A stretch of 64,000 bases of DNA. It comes from Endozoicomonas euniceicola (GTDB lineage: Bacteria; Pseudomonadota; Gammaproteobacteria; Pseudomonadales; Endozoicomonadaceae). Under the pieces are notes generated by a model. That model saw nothing but the letters and a program-made list of their open reading frames with translations. It made no database searches and was not told the origin of the DNA. Location: the NCBI RefSeq assembly GCF_025562755.1, contig NZ_CP103300.1, positions 5,023,001 to 5,087,000 of the forward strand. Reading direction: 5' to 3'. A program made the translations under genes and the position numbers. Numbering within the stretch: the stretch's first letter is position 1; the number at the start of each line of letters is the position of its first letter. Of this stretch, positions 31,714 through 43,900 are shown piece by piece.

Positions 31714-34644
31714 ATGGATGTTAATCAATCTTCGAGACCCCCGGAACCTTTTCGCCCGCCTCGTCCTTCGGATAGTCCGGGCGTTGTTCGTCATGGACCC
31801 TGGTCATTCAGCCCCGAACCAACCCTTCCCGGAGCCCGTTATGAGACCCCCGAGGTTTCATTGCGGGAGCGGCGAAGGATGCAGCCCCCCCAACGACTGG
31901 GTGAAGAACTTGATGCGATGATCAATCAGCTGAGTGTTGAGGCTGGTTATCTGGTGTCCTGTAAAGACCTTATCAGGGATAAACGGGATGTTGAGCAGGT
32001 GTTGCAGAGAACCGACCCCCTGCTGCAATTTATTCCAGAGCTGGGTGCCCGAATACATGCCTATTCCGTACAGCTGGCTTCAGGGCATGCCCCGGCGCTT
32101 GAGCCTGACTGGGATGGACGGGGGAAAATAGGGGCTGAAGCAGATCTTTGTCGGCTTCAGGGAAGTATTGAGGAGCTGAACAAGGCAATAGCTACTCGTG
32201 ATAAAGTGTCTGATCTGGAGATCAACCGTCTTCTGCAACAAGTGTTCGATGCCTGTCAGGCATTTCGTCAAAGTGCAAGACAATTACTGGATGGTGTTAA
32301 TGAGGCCTGCCACCCGGGCTCCCGGACATTGAGTGATCATCATGTCTCAACAGCCACTGAGCGACTGGAGCCAGATGTTGTCCGGGAAAGAACGGAAAGA
32401 CGGACTCGTGCAGAAAATAAATTGACACAATACCTGCTGAGCCCCTCACGGCTTATTCACTGTTTTGGTCAGAATCTGAGCTGGCTGTGTCATGGCGCCT
32501 ATCGGTTGGGGTGTTATGGGGTAGATAAGCTGGGCGATCTGCTTGATTTTGTTTTTGATCCTGTGGCTGGTGGCCGTGAGATGCTTGCCGGGCCTGAGGC
32601 TGAAGGCGCTGGTCAGGCTGGAATTGTTGAGGAAATGTTTGGCGCACCATTACGGGCTGAGACTCATCCTGGGGTTCAGGGGTTTAAACCAATACTGGGT
32701 AACAGGCGACGGCTGGAAAGATTGCCGGAAAGCCCTCGACCAACGGCGTCCATCGCAACTGAGGCTGTCCCGGAAGAATCCGGTTCAATACCTTTACCAC
32801 CTGCTCCCAGAGGTCGCCGCACGACGTTTAACCGGCAGAAAGGACCGCTCCGGCACTTTTGCGCTGAAGCCCGGCGGGCTACGTTGGGGTGTCCTGCGCC
32901 AGTGTCATCAACCCTTCCATTGCCACTTAGTGGTAGCCAGTTATTGCTGGGAAAGATTACCTCTCTGTTTGAACAGCCGGCTCCTGACCTGGAAGGTTTT
33001 ATAACCAGTGAGTTTTCAGAGCTTGAGCCGTTGCATGCCTTCCAGCTGATTCATCTACAGGAACTTACGACAACACTCAAATCGGATCAATTCGAGCAGT
33101 TCAGCCAGGCTCTGGAGGTTCAGAAGGAGCGACTGGTTAATATTGCTGCACATAAGGCTATTAAGGAAGCCCGGTCATTTGAGCACCTGTTTGCTGGCAA
33201 GATCAGGGCAGAAGACTATGACCCATGGCAGAGCGTTGATCTGGATCGGTATATTGCCAGAATAGAGGCGCATTTACAGGCAGAAGCGGAGCGAGTGAAG
33301 GTATCGTTTTATGACGCCCGTCAGCGGTATCAAGCGTCTGAAGGTAAGGACCTTCAGGCTTTGTTGCTGATGCGACAGTTTCAGATTCGTGGCGAAGAAA
33401 TAGCAAGAAATTTGGCAAAAGAGGAAATTTGTCAGTCGTTACTGTTTTATGCTGGTGACCAGCTCGATGCTGGGGGAGTTGCTGTTCAGGCAGAAGCGGT
33501 AAGTGAACGTTTAACCCGGTTATATTTCGACGTAGATGCCAGTCGGGAACTACCTTCTGTTGATCGGGAAATTAACTTTCATACCAGCACGCTTAATCAA
33601 TTGTCGCGTCATTTGCACAAGCTTGAACAAACGGGGTGTATTGATTCGAAAAATCCGGCATTTGACCATCTTGCACAAGCCCGGGCAGCTTTTGAGAAGG
33701 CCGTGGAGGGCGTGTGGGCCGAGTATGAGGGCATTGTTCACAGCGATACGGTGGCTTGCAGACAGAGAATTCTTCATATTGTTGAAGAGCAGCTGAACAA
33801 GTTCGCTGAGCTTGGCATTGAAGGAGCAGGGCAGAGTGACGATCTCCGGACTGTTCGTTTTTTGCTAAAGGAGGGCTGGTCTGATTATTCCTGGCTGCAA
33901 TTGCATACTGCCATCAATGAGGCAGGCCCCTGGTTGAAAAAGCTACTCTACCGGGAGATGGGTACTGTTAAGGCGCAGGCATTGAATTATGCCGGTGAGA
34001 TGAAAGAATTTTTCAAACAAACTTATGCTGCATTCCGGTGTACCAACGATGGTGAAATGCTGCTTGCCCTCAGGGAGACTCTGGTTAAATGGCAGCAATC
34101 ACAACCTGCTTTTTATCAACTCTTTATTCAACACTATCCGGAGTTTCAGATTAATAAGATAGCCAGGATGGAGATTGGGGCATTAAGGAACCGGGTCAGA
34201 ACCATTGCGGAAAAAGAGCAAAGTCGCTGCGATCAGGCGGAGTTATCTTATAAAATGCCAGAAGCCAGCCTGATGGCTATGGTTGTATCATTGCTTAAAC
34301 ACTGTTCTCGTGATGGGCTCGGGCATCAGGCTGATCTTCAAAACCTGTCAGATGAACATCAGCTACCTGTTATTCAATACAATCTTGACAAACTCTGCCA
34401 GGAACGGTCAGCTTCAGGCCAGCCAAAGTTTCCGTTATTAATTGAATTACAGCGGGCAGTTCTGCAGCCTGTTGAAACGTTGAATATTGACAGTTTGTGC
34501 CGTCAGGTGAAGCAGAGCCTGAACCGAACGACTTTGTCTGAAGGTGAATATCGTCAGCTATCGGCACTGTATTCACGCTTGCTTGATGATATTCACAGGC
34601 GTAATGAGGGTGAGTTGTTTCTGCTTGACGGGTTGCGTATATAG
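31714..34644 (+). CDS. Large hypothetical protein, 976 aa
   Basis: An uninterrupted 976-aa ORF with normal codon use for the region. The first 60 residues are proline- and arginine-rich (P-P-E-P-F-R-P-P-R-P) with no signal peptide. The remainder is mostly helical, with two hydrophobic-leaning stretches (about 240-270 and 400-420) and long charged helices from about residue 420 on. It precedes the giant coiled-coil gene by 266 bases, and both start with disordered proline-rich tails. The style fits proteins injected by T3SS or large cytoplasmic scaffolds in host-associated bacteria, but no domain is recognised. Confidence 0.6.
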   Translation: MDVNQSSRPPEPFRPPRPSDSPGVVRHGPWSFSPEPTLPGARYETPEVSLRERRRMQPPQRLGEELDAMINQLSVEAGYLVSCKDLIRDKRDVEQVLQRTDPLLQFIPELGARIHAYSVQLASGHAPALEPDWDGRGKIGAEADLCRLQGSIEELNKAIATRDKVSDLEINRLLQQVFDACQAFRQSARQLLDGVNEACHPGSRTLSDHHVSTATERLEPDVVRERTERRTRAENKLTQYLLSPSRLIHCFGQNLSWLCHGAYRLGCYGVDKLGDLLDFVFDPVAGGREMLAGPEAEGAGQAGIVEEMFGAPLRAETHPGVQGFKPILGNRRRLERLPESPRPTASIATEAVPEESGSIPLPPAPRGRRTTFNRQKGPLRHFCAEARRATLGCPAPVSSTLPLPLSGSQLLLGKITSLFEQPAPDLEGFITSEFSELEPLHAFQLIHLQELTTTLKSDQFEQFSQALEVQKERLVNIAAHKAIKEARSFEHLFAGKIRAEDYDPWQSVDLDRYIARIEAHLQAEAERVKVSFYDARQRYQASEGKDLQALLLMRQFQIRGEEIARNLAKEEICQSLLFYAGDQLDAGGVAVQAEAVSERLTRLYFDVDASRELPSVDREINFHTSTLNQLSRHLHKLEQTGCIDSKNPAFDHLAQARAAFEKAVEGVWAEYEGIVHSDTVACRQRILHIVEEQLNKFAELGIEGAGQSDDLRTVRFLLKEGWSDYSWLQLHTAINEAGPWLKKLLYREMGTVKAQALNYAGEMKEFFKQTYAAFRCTNDGEMLLALRETLVKWQQSQPAFYQLFIQHYPEFQINKIARMEIGALRNRVRTIAEKEQSRCDQAELSYKMPEASLMAMVVSLLKHCSRDGLGHQADLQNLSDEHQLPVIQYNLDKLCQERSASGQPKFPLLIELQRAVLQPVETLNIDSLCRQVKQSLNRTTLSEGEYRQLSALYSRLLDDIHRRNEGELFLLDGLRI

Positions 34645-34910
34645 CGAACACTGATTCTAAATTTGCCTGTTATTGTAAATTTATCTCTTGAGCTAAAAAC
34701 CACTCTTCACTCCCTTGCTAGCCTCAATAATTAGAGAACAAGCTATCTCACTCATAATGCAGTCTTTTTATGAGCATTAGCTATTGCAGTAAGAATTGCT
34801 TATTGCAAAGGTTGATCTTATCCGTCAGTTGTACCTTCCTGCTATCAAGATAGAAGTGCTTATTCCAATTTTTTGCTTACCGAGGTTAACAGGGCGAGTT
34901 GTAACGGAAT
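34645..34910 (+). promoter_or_regulatory. AT-rich intergenic region before the giant gene
   Basis: The 266 bases are clearly more AT-rich than the genes around them and should hold the promoter of the giant gene. I see short inverted motifs but no certain -35/-10 pair, terminator or RNA gene. Confidence 0.35.
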
Positions 34911-37900
34911 ATGAATTTACCCCCCAGAATGGATGGCTCTGAGCACAGTACAGGCGTTAGCCTCCCGGTTCATTTAGACTTGGGAAAAGATGAGCGTCCC
35001 AAAGTCATGCGGGTTGAACCTACCCACTACCTTCCTAAGCCAGCTTATGCCCGCTTTCCTCGAATGGAGCAGCCTTTCCCAGTGATGGGTAAGCGATCAG
35101 TTGAGTCTTTGGACGGTGTTACTCCTGTTTTTTCTCCAGCTTTGACCCCACCCAGTGAAGAGTACGGCAATCCTGCCTTGAAGCTGGCGGCACCTTTTTC
35201 ACTTTTTCCCAAAACAGAAGGCGCGGTTCTGGGGGTTACAGAATATGAGGTACAGAGTGCCGGTGCCAGAAGGCTTGAGAAAATGGAGACAGTGGTAAAG
35301 CGTTTGCATAAAAGGCTCCAATTTCCCCTGCCCCCGCCTCTGGATAAGATGGATGTGCAATCTCTGACAAGAGAAACAATCCCTCTGGGAAGTGTTCAGC
35401 TGACGGTTGCAATGGCTAAGGTGATGTGGGAAACCATCGAGCAGCATGAGGCTGCGAAAAATGCACGGCTGGAGAGAGAGGGGAAGACTGTTGATGCCTT
35501 CTATCGAGCGATTCTTCGCAGTGCGGAACTGCAAGAACTCAGGGAAGATCTTGAAGCCGCTACTGAATTTTATTGCCGGAGAAGTCATATACCGGAAGGT
35601 TATATACCTTGCGAAAAGCCGTTTGTTATACCGGGAAGCCCTGAAATCGAGTCCGATCCGGGTTATATCTCTGAAGGGGAGCTATCGGAGAAACCTTCTG
35701 AGACTGAGACTTCTATCGCTTCCCAACCCTCAATGCCTCCCCCTCTTATTCCTTCCCGTGAAGATGAGCTACAGGAACAGCTGGAGGAAAGCCAGCAGGC
35801 TGTTGAACAGCTAAAGACTGAGGTGGAGCAGCTCTACAATCATCTTGAAGAAGAGCGGAGTCACGCTGAGGGCAACGAGCAAGCCATACAGCTTTTAAGC
35901 CAGGAGCTGGAAGCTAAAACACAGTTGCTGAATGAACGGGAGGCTGAACTTGAGACTTTAAAGGGTCAATGGGAGCAGCTGACAGCCAACAATCACCAAT
36001 TGACGAATGAGAATGCCAGCTTGCTGGAACAGCAACAGCGCCAACAGACGTTGATTGAACAATTACAACAGACTGAAACTGACATCAGAACTGCTTTAGC
36101 TGAGACACTGGCCGCCAAAGCTAAGCTTGAGGAAACCATAGAGATACTGGAAAGGGAGTTTGCCAGTCAAAAAGACCTGTTTCTGCAAAAGAGTTCTGAG
36201 CTGGATCAGGAACAACAGCGTTCCCGTCAGGCAGAGGTTGAGGCAGCAGACCGCCTGCAGGAAGTCCATGATTTGCTGGAGGAATCTGCCAGTAGTAATG
36301 CTGAGTTGAAATCCCAGCTGGAACAGTTAACGCTGGCGGAGTCACACCTTAAGGGTCAGCTGGCTGAGGCGGAGCAACAGCTGGAGCAGGCTAAAAGTAA
36401 GTCGGAGGCAGAGTTATCAGCCGCTGCTGAAGCCTTTGAGATTAAACATAAAAAGACAAAAGACGAGCTATGGGAAGCAGGGCAGGCTCTTGAAACTCTG
36501 AAGAAAGAGAGAGATCAGGCCGTTGAGGATGTAATGAATGATTTATTCCAAATCCATGCAGAGCTGGAAACGAAAAATGAGCAAATAAGCTCGTTGGCAG
36601 AAGCGGCAGAAGCCAGTAAAGCTCTGGAGGCTTCATTGAATACTCAGCTTGAGGAACTCAATAGAACACTGCAAAGCGTGGAGAAGGATAAAGCGTCACT
36701 GGAAAGCAAAATTGAAGAACTGGAACTGAGTGTTGCAGAGAAAGAACAGCAACTGAATCTCCTGCATCTGGAGGCAGAAAATACCTCGAAGCTGACTCAG
36801 GATGAACAGCGTCAACTGGCCGAAGAACTGGAAAATTCAAAACAGCTGAATGATGAACTGCACAAGCAGCTAAGCACCTATAAGGAGGTTGAGGCAACAC
36901 TCAAAGCACAGGCCGGTCAGGCTAACGAGGCTCTTGCTGAGAAAGAAGAGAGAGCCAGGCAGGCCATTATAGAAGCCCAGAATTTAAAATCAGAGCTGGA
37001 ACAAAATCAGGAAAAACTGAATCAAGAGCAGCAGGAAGTTATCCGGTTAAAAGCGGCCAAACAGGCAATGGCCAGTTCTCAACAACAGGCTCTTAAGCGG
37101 ATTGAAGCAGCACAAAAAGAAAGCAAACGACTCATTGATGAAGCCAATGCCCAAATCACTACACTCGAGGAACAGCTTTCAGGGAAAGATGACGAAATCG
37201 CTGACTGGAAGCGGCAGTTCGATGAAGCAGTGGCTGAACATGAGAGCCAGCTCAACACCTATCGTGATCAAATTACATCATGGCAATCGCTGGCCTCAGA
37301 AGCAGGACAACAAAATAATCTTTCTGATACTGAAAATAAATTGTTACAAAAACAATTATCCGATCTTCAGGCGGGGGAGGCGTTATTAAAAGAGCAGTTA
37401 ACGGAATGGCAGACAAAACATCAGGCGCTGGAAAAACAGCACCATCTTCTTGTTGCTGCGGAATCGGAAAGCCAGTCTGCACTGGTCTCAAGTCAGGAAG
37501 CGCGGGCTAATGCTGAAACACTGGCCTCTGAAAGAGAAAGCGAGTTGCAGAAGCTGAAGTCAGACTATCAACAGTTAATTGATGATTCTGAAACAAAGCA
37601 GAAACAGCATGACAAAGTGCTCGGTGAGGCATTAGAAGAAAACGCAAGGGCATTGCAGGATCAGATAACGTCCTCTCAACAAACCATCAGCGAGCTTGAA
37701 CGTCAGTTTGAAGCATCACAGGTATTATTATCCAACACTCAAAAGGCTCAACAAGAAGCACAGAGTCGTGCGGATGATTTTCAGGCCAGGCTTGAAGAAG
37801 AACAAGCCAGAAACCAGCAGGCCATCAGCCGGGAACAAACACTGTCTGATGATCTGGAGCGCCTGCAGACAGTCAGGGCTGAACTGGAGCAGAAGAAGTC

Positions 37901-40900
37901 TGAGGTTGAAAACAAAAGAGACGAATACCTCACCGAACTTGATAATAAAACAGAGCAGATCCAGAAGCTGGAAGTTCAGCTTGGAGAGCGCGAATTAGAG
38001 ATAGCAACGCTTAGTGATGGAGATGAAGGTGTAAAAGTCCTTTCCGGTAAGGTGGCCCAGCTTCAGGAAGAGGTTCAAACCCTTACTGCGGATCGTGACC
38101 AGCAGGTTGATGCTGTAAGAAATACTCTGCAACAAAAACAACAGGCAGAGTTGGAACTGGAGCAGCTCAGGTTGCAGGGAAATGAGCTGGAGCAGAAACA
38201 TCAGCATGCCATCAGGGAAGTTAAAGATCAGCTGGAACAGCGAGAGCAAAGCGTTAATGACCTTGATGCCGCACTGAATGAACTGACAATAGAAAAAGCA
38301 AAAGCAGACAACCTGATTAAAGCCGCTGAATCCGATTTACAGAGAGTCAATGATGAGCTGAAGCAGCAGCAAGTTATCAATACACAGTTGAAAGATCAGG
38401 CTGAAGGGTTCAAAAATGAAAAAGAAGAGCAGGTTAAAGAAGTTACAAAGCTTAAACAGGCTCAAAGTGAATTAACCAGAGAAAAGTTGGATTTAGAATC
38501 TCAAATTTCTGATTTGACGGAAAAAGCTGAAGAACTGACAGCGCTGCAAGTTGAGTATCAGGATGTTAAGAGCCAGCTAAACGAGAGCAATACAAAGCTG
38601 ATTGAAAAAGTGGAAGGCTTTGGTGTTGAGAGGCATCGCTGGGATAGTGAACGCACTTCTCTTAATAGTCAACTTAGTGAGCTAAGGCTTCAATCAGCAA
38701 TCGCTAAAGAAAGAATAGAGTATTTATCCGGGCAGTTTGAAGCTTCTAAAAATGATTACGAGGCATTAAAACAAGTTCATAAACAGACCGTCGACGACCT
38801 GGATAAACTAACGCCAGAGAACGAACGATTGAGGAATGAAGAAAAACGCCTCAGGAGGGAGTTGGATAATCTGCAAGAAAAAAGCTCAAAAGATTACGAA
38901 ACACTTAAAAAGACACATGCCCGGGTAGCCACAGAGCTGACCACCAGAACGAATGAGCTTGAACAGAAAACCAGAGAGGTTAAACAGCTGAAAGAAGACA
39001 TGAAAGGTTCTGCCAATAAAGCTGCCTTGCTTCAATCCCGGCTGGATAAAGAGTTACGTGCTGCTCAGCAAAGAGCAGAAACCGCTGAAGCTCAGGTGTT
39101 GTCAAAAGAAAATGACTTGATTGCAGGACAGCAGGCTCTGGCCCTGGTAAAAGAAGAAAAATCGATGGTTGAGAGTGATTTGCAGGTTGTCAGAGAGAAG
39201 GCTGAGAACTTGCGGCAAGAACTGGATCTGAAGCATGAGCAGCTGGGGCAGGAGCAGACAGAACTTTCAGATACTCTGAATAAACTGAAGAACACCGAAG
39301 CCCATGTTAAATCGTTGCAAGACAGCCATCAGCGGTTGGAGGCGGAGGAGCGTAAGACCAGAGAACAGCTTGGCGATACAGAGGCGCAAATTGTTGAACT
39401 GGAAAAACAGATTGCAGTTGAAAAGGGACTGGCTGAAACGGCATACCAGGACAGGGACCAGGCCTTCCAGAAGCGAGATGAAGCCATTCGTGAACAACAG
39501 GCTTTTTTACGATTTGGACGTCGAAGTAGCGCACTTGTTAAGGAAGGAGTTAAGGAAAGGAGTCAGGAAAAAGCTCAGGAAAGTGACTCCGATGATGATG
39601 TCAGCAGCACAGACTCTGGTTATTCTTATGGCCCTGGTTCCAGGGAGGGCATTGTTGAACCGCTTGGGGTTAAACAACTGGTTCAGGAGCTTCAGAGCTT
39701 TCAGGTCAACAACTCTGAGTATGTAGTACCGCAAGGGGATGAAGATCAGATAAAGACAGCGTTATTCAAGGCGGGTGCCGCACTTGAGGAAGAAAAAGAA
39801 AACATAGAAAAGAACAGCAGGGTTTATCACTATAAGTCCGGTGAGCCTCCCAGTCAGTCCGAAAAACGCAAGCAGATTATTCAGGCACTTAAGACTTGCG
39901 GTGACAGCGTTAAGAGAGTCAGAGACAAATATAAAACGGACGAACAAGGGTCTGGCTCCCGTAAAGCAATACAAAAATACCTGGATAGGATTGATGCCAG
40001 TACGGCACTCTTTGAAGCCGAGCAGAAAGCTTTTGAAAGTGCCCGGACGCTTATCAGAGAGCATAGTTTTGATGAAGGTACCAAGCCTTTTGATAGTCTG
40101 GTTCAGACGAGTTCCAGCAATCCTCATGACCTGGTAACCAGGGTTCTGGTTAAACTGCGCTACCTGCAACAAAACCCTTCCGGCTCACCCATTCAAGAGG
40201 AACTGGACGGCTACACGGCAGCATTTCTGGCAACGTCGGCCTGTGCAACCCTGAAGCTTCAGTTTCAGGAGAGCGTGCGAGAACTGGAAGGGCAGAGTGA
40301 TCCCACGCTGAAAAGCCTGTTAGCTTACAAGGAGGCTTTGCAAAGGATGTTGCCAGGGCGGCTGCCTCTGGAGTTGGCAGACGCTATTTCTCCCAATTCC
40401 CGTCATTACATGGAAAAGCAGATTGCCGGTGCAATGGCCGCTATTGAGAGCGCTGCTGAAGGTGATCGTGGAGGCGATACGAATGATTTTGCCCCTACTT
40501 ACCCTCAGGCTCCTCTCGATGCTCTTGATCCTCTTGATGCTATTGATCCAAGAGGCGAATCTGGCAAGCGGCTGGCTTTGTCACTGTTGGATAATCCGGA
40601 GTTTGCCCGGGATGTCCTGTCATTTCTGGCGAGTGTCCGTAAAGAACATTCGGGCATTGAGAAACCCTGGTACAACTACACAGCGGCATCCACCGCCTGG
40701 CTCAGGGATATGCGTCGGAAACATGGCCTGATTGATATGCCGACCTTCAGCGAGTTGTACGAGGCCTGCCAGTTTGACCTGAAGTCCAGAAATGCTTCAA
40801 GGCTGGTGACTGCCAGGGTCACGTCTAATGAAGGTGACTTTTCCAGTAAGAAGCAGGGTTCTAAACGAGAAAAACTGGTTAATCAGGTGAAAGGCTGTCT

Positions 40901-43900
40901 GGACGAAGAACAAAAACTGATCGGTACGGCTGAGGCGTTTCGCGGACAGCCCAACAATGGCAATGAGCTGATCGTTCACCCTCATCGACAGGTGCTTGAC
41001 AGTTTCAAAAAGGGTACGGATCAACAGTTGCTGGACAGCTCTGCGGTGTCCAGAGTCGATGGCAGTTACCGTATTACTGACCTTGGGAAAAATACTAACG
41101 CACTGTTTAATACCTTTTTTGATGGTGCCGGAAAGGCCAGTGTTAAGCAGAGTGTCATCACCGGTACCCGCTATTTGCAGCTGCAGAATAGCAAGTGCGT
41201 TCCCCCCCTGGTCTTTGAGGAAAAACGTGATCAATGGAAAGTCTCAATGGCGGGTGCTGTCTGGACAGTTGACCCTGCGCTTTTGCTGGATCATCCGGGG
41301 CTGGTAGTGCCTTTTGAAAACCGTTCAGGAAAGCCCCCGGTACAAAGGGACTGGATTCCTGTTCGGGATGACCAGGGCAATACCGGCATTCTGCTGCTGC
41401 AAAAAACCAGGAGTAACCCGCAATATTTCCTTTATGAAGTGGATGCTTCTGGCCAGCTGGTACCACGGACTATCAGTGACCAGCCGGTTGCAGAGCTGCA
41501 ACAGGCACGCTTTTTATCAGAATTCGCAACACTTAAAGCGGACAATAAAGCGCAGGTTGTGGTTGAAAAACAGCCTCTGGTTCAGGCGATTCTGGGCAGC
41601 AAGCGCAAATGGTTACCAGTGAATTGTGAAGCTCAGGCGCATCAGCTGTATCTGCATTCTCTTACTGGCAATCCTGTCAGGGCACCTGTTGAAACGGTTG
41701 ATGCTTCTGATGATCTCCAGTTTTTATCGGTGACGCTTAATCCCCTGAGAAGTATCATCAAAACCAAACGGGAAGAGCGGCATAAAAGTTCCACAACGCT
41801 TACAGAGTACAACCCTGAACATTACGCTTCATTCAATGTTGATGCGACCTTCAATATTGCCGGTGACGCTTTTACCAGTACCAGTCAGGCTCGTCTGAGG
41901 CACGACAGTGACCCGGTGTTAAAGGAGCTGGCAGCCGAGCAGGCAAGGTTTCGTAAGGAGGTGTTCAAACCCCTTTATGTGTTCGAAGGGTGCGAGCTTA
42001 GGCCCCAGCTGATTCCTGCTTCTATGGATGGAGAACCGCCCGAAGGGTCTCCGGTATTTGTTTTACGACGACTCGACCATGTCATGACCGTGAATCGGGA
42101 ACACTGCACTCGCCTTACTGAGCAGATGGCAGTTTTGCGCCAGCAGATTGTTCAGCAGGTGTCCAGTGCAGACAGGGAGCTATTCAGTCGCTATTCAGAG
42201 CGACAGATTCTGAACCAGGTAATGGCTGATTTTGAGCGTGGCCGGTTACCCGCTCACTGTAGGGATGATCAGTTTATTAACCTTGTTGCCAATCTTATGC
42301 TGGCTGAAAACGACCTTGCTCAGACTCAGCAGATTCTTTCCCGGCAGGGAGGCGTGAAGCGTGATCTGCAACAGCTGGCAGCGGATGCGCCAATGATGAT
42401 TGATGAAAAAGGGGGAGATCGTGCCGCCTATGCGGACCGGTGCCGGAAGATGAATCTGGACCTGGCTGATTGCGCCACAGCGCAGGAGAATATCCATCGT
42501 TCACTGGAAAGCTATGCTGGTGTTCCTTTAACGACGGATGTGCTGGCAAAACTGTCCTTTGAGCGACGGGCCCGCACCGTGTTAAGGGCGAACCAGATTG
42601 AAGAAGTGAATGCTGCACTACAGCAGTTAACCGACTGCATGGACGACGATGCTGATGACAAGACCATGTCGAGGGTATCCCATAAGGGAACAGGATGGGG
42701 TAAGTCGACCATTCTCAAGATTCTCACAGCCCATGCTGCGGAACTGGCAGAGGGGCAGAACGATTGCAGCGTGGTGGTTTGCGCTCCGGTGACTAATCAG
42801 GCAGAGCTGGATATTGACCTGTCCCGTTTTTATGCCGCTAAAGGCAAGGTCTATCGCAGACTGGATCTTGAAAAGGATTTTGTCAAACCGGGGCAGGCAT
42901 GGTGGACAGAAGAGACCCTTAGAAAAATAGAAAATATTGTGCTGGGTGTTGCCCCGGAAGTGCCTGAGAACCAGCGTCAGACAGTACTTCGGCAGCAGGG
43001 GCAGGCACCGGTTGGAGTATCGGTAAAAGATGTCCAGATTTTGAAGCATCTGTTAAATGCGCTTGAGTCAAAAGACAGTCTCCAACCCGATGAACAGAAA
43101 GTTGTGGATCGGCTTCATTCGATTTTTGGGGTACTGGCCAGGTCACCCACCTTTATTGATGAATGGGTCAGTCTGGTTGTGCCCTACAGAACCACAGACC
43201 CGAAGAGTGTACTGGAAGCCACGCAACAGGCGGTCAGTGCCTTGCCCCACTATCAACTGACAATGGACGATATCATCCGCAGCCACGATGAATATGTGAT
43301 GAGCTGTAGCCGCAGGCACCTGCTGTGTGCAACCCCCGGCACGAATTATGCCCAGGCTGTCGTAGCAAAAGCTGACAAGGCGGAAGATATCAAGGAACTG
43401 GCCCATACTGATCCTTTTACCACGCAGCAGCGATTTAATTTCTGGATGAGTGAGGCAGAACCCATTTTCATCACGGCTCCGGCCACTGACAATCGCCCCG
43501 AGCTGCTCAGACAGGTTGTGAGCAAGGTTGGCACCGGCCGGTCAGTGTTGTTTTTTGATGGCACAGAGTCTGGCGATAAGACCGTTGAGAAAGCTAAAGC
43601 TCTTTATGAAGACCTGAAAACTGCCAGAAAGGAGTACGCTCCGAAGCAGGCGCAAAAAGCCAGAGGTATGGTGTTTTACAACAAACAAAAGGAGATGCAG
43701 CAATACCTGGAAGATGACCCCCGCTATGGTCAGGAATCCGGAGCGACCGTATTGCCTGAAGAGGAAGCCCTGATGCGTCAGGAGGGGGGCACTGGCATTG
43801 ATGTGTACTTTACGCTGGAGCAATCTGAAGGAACGGATGCCCCGCAAAAAGGTCCGGATGGCGACACGGCGGGTTCGGTGGGCGTCTGTTTAGGGCTGGT

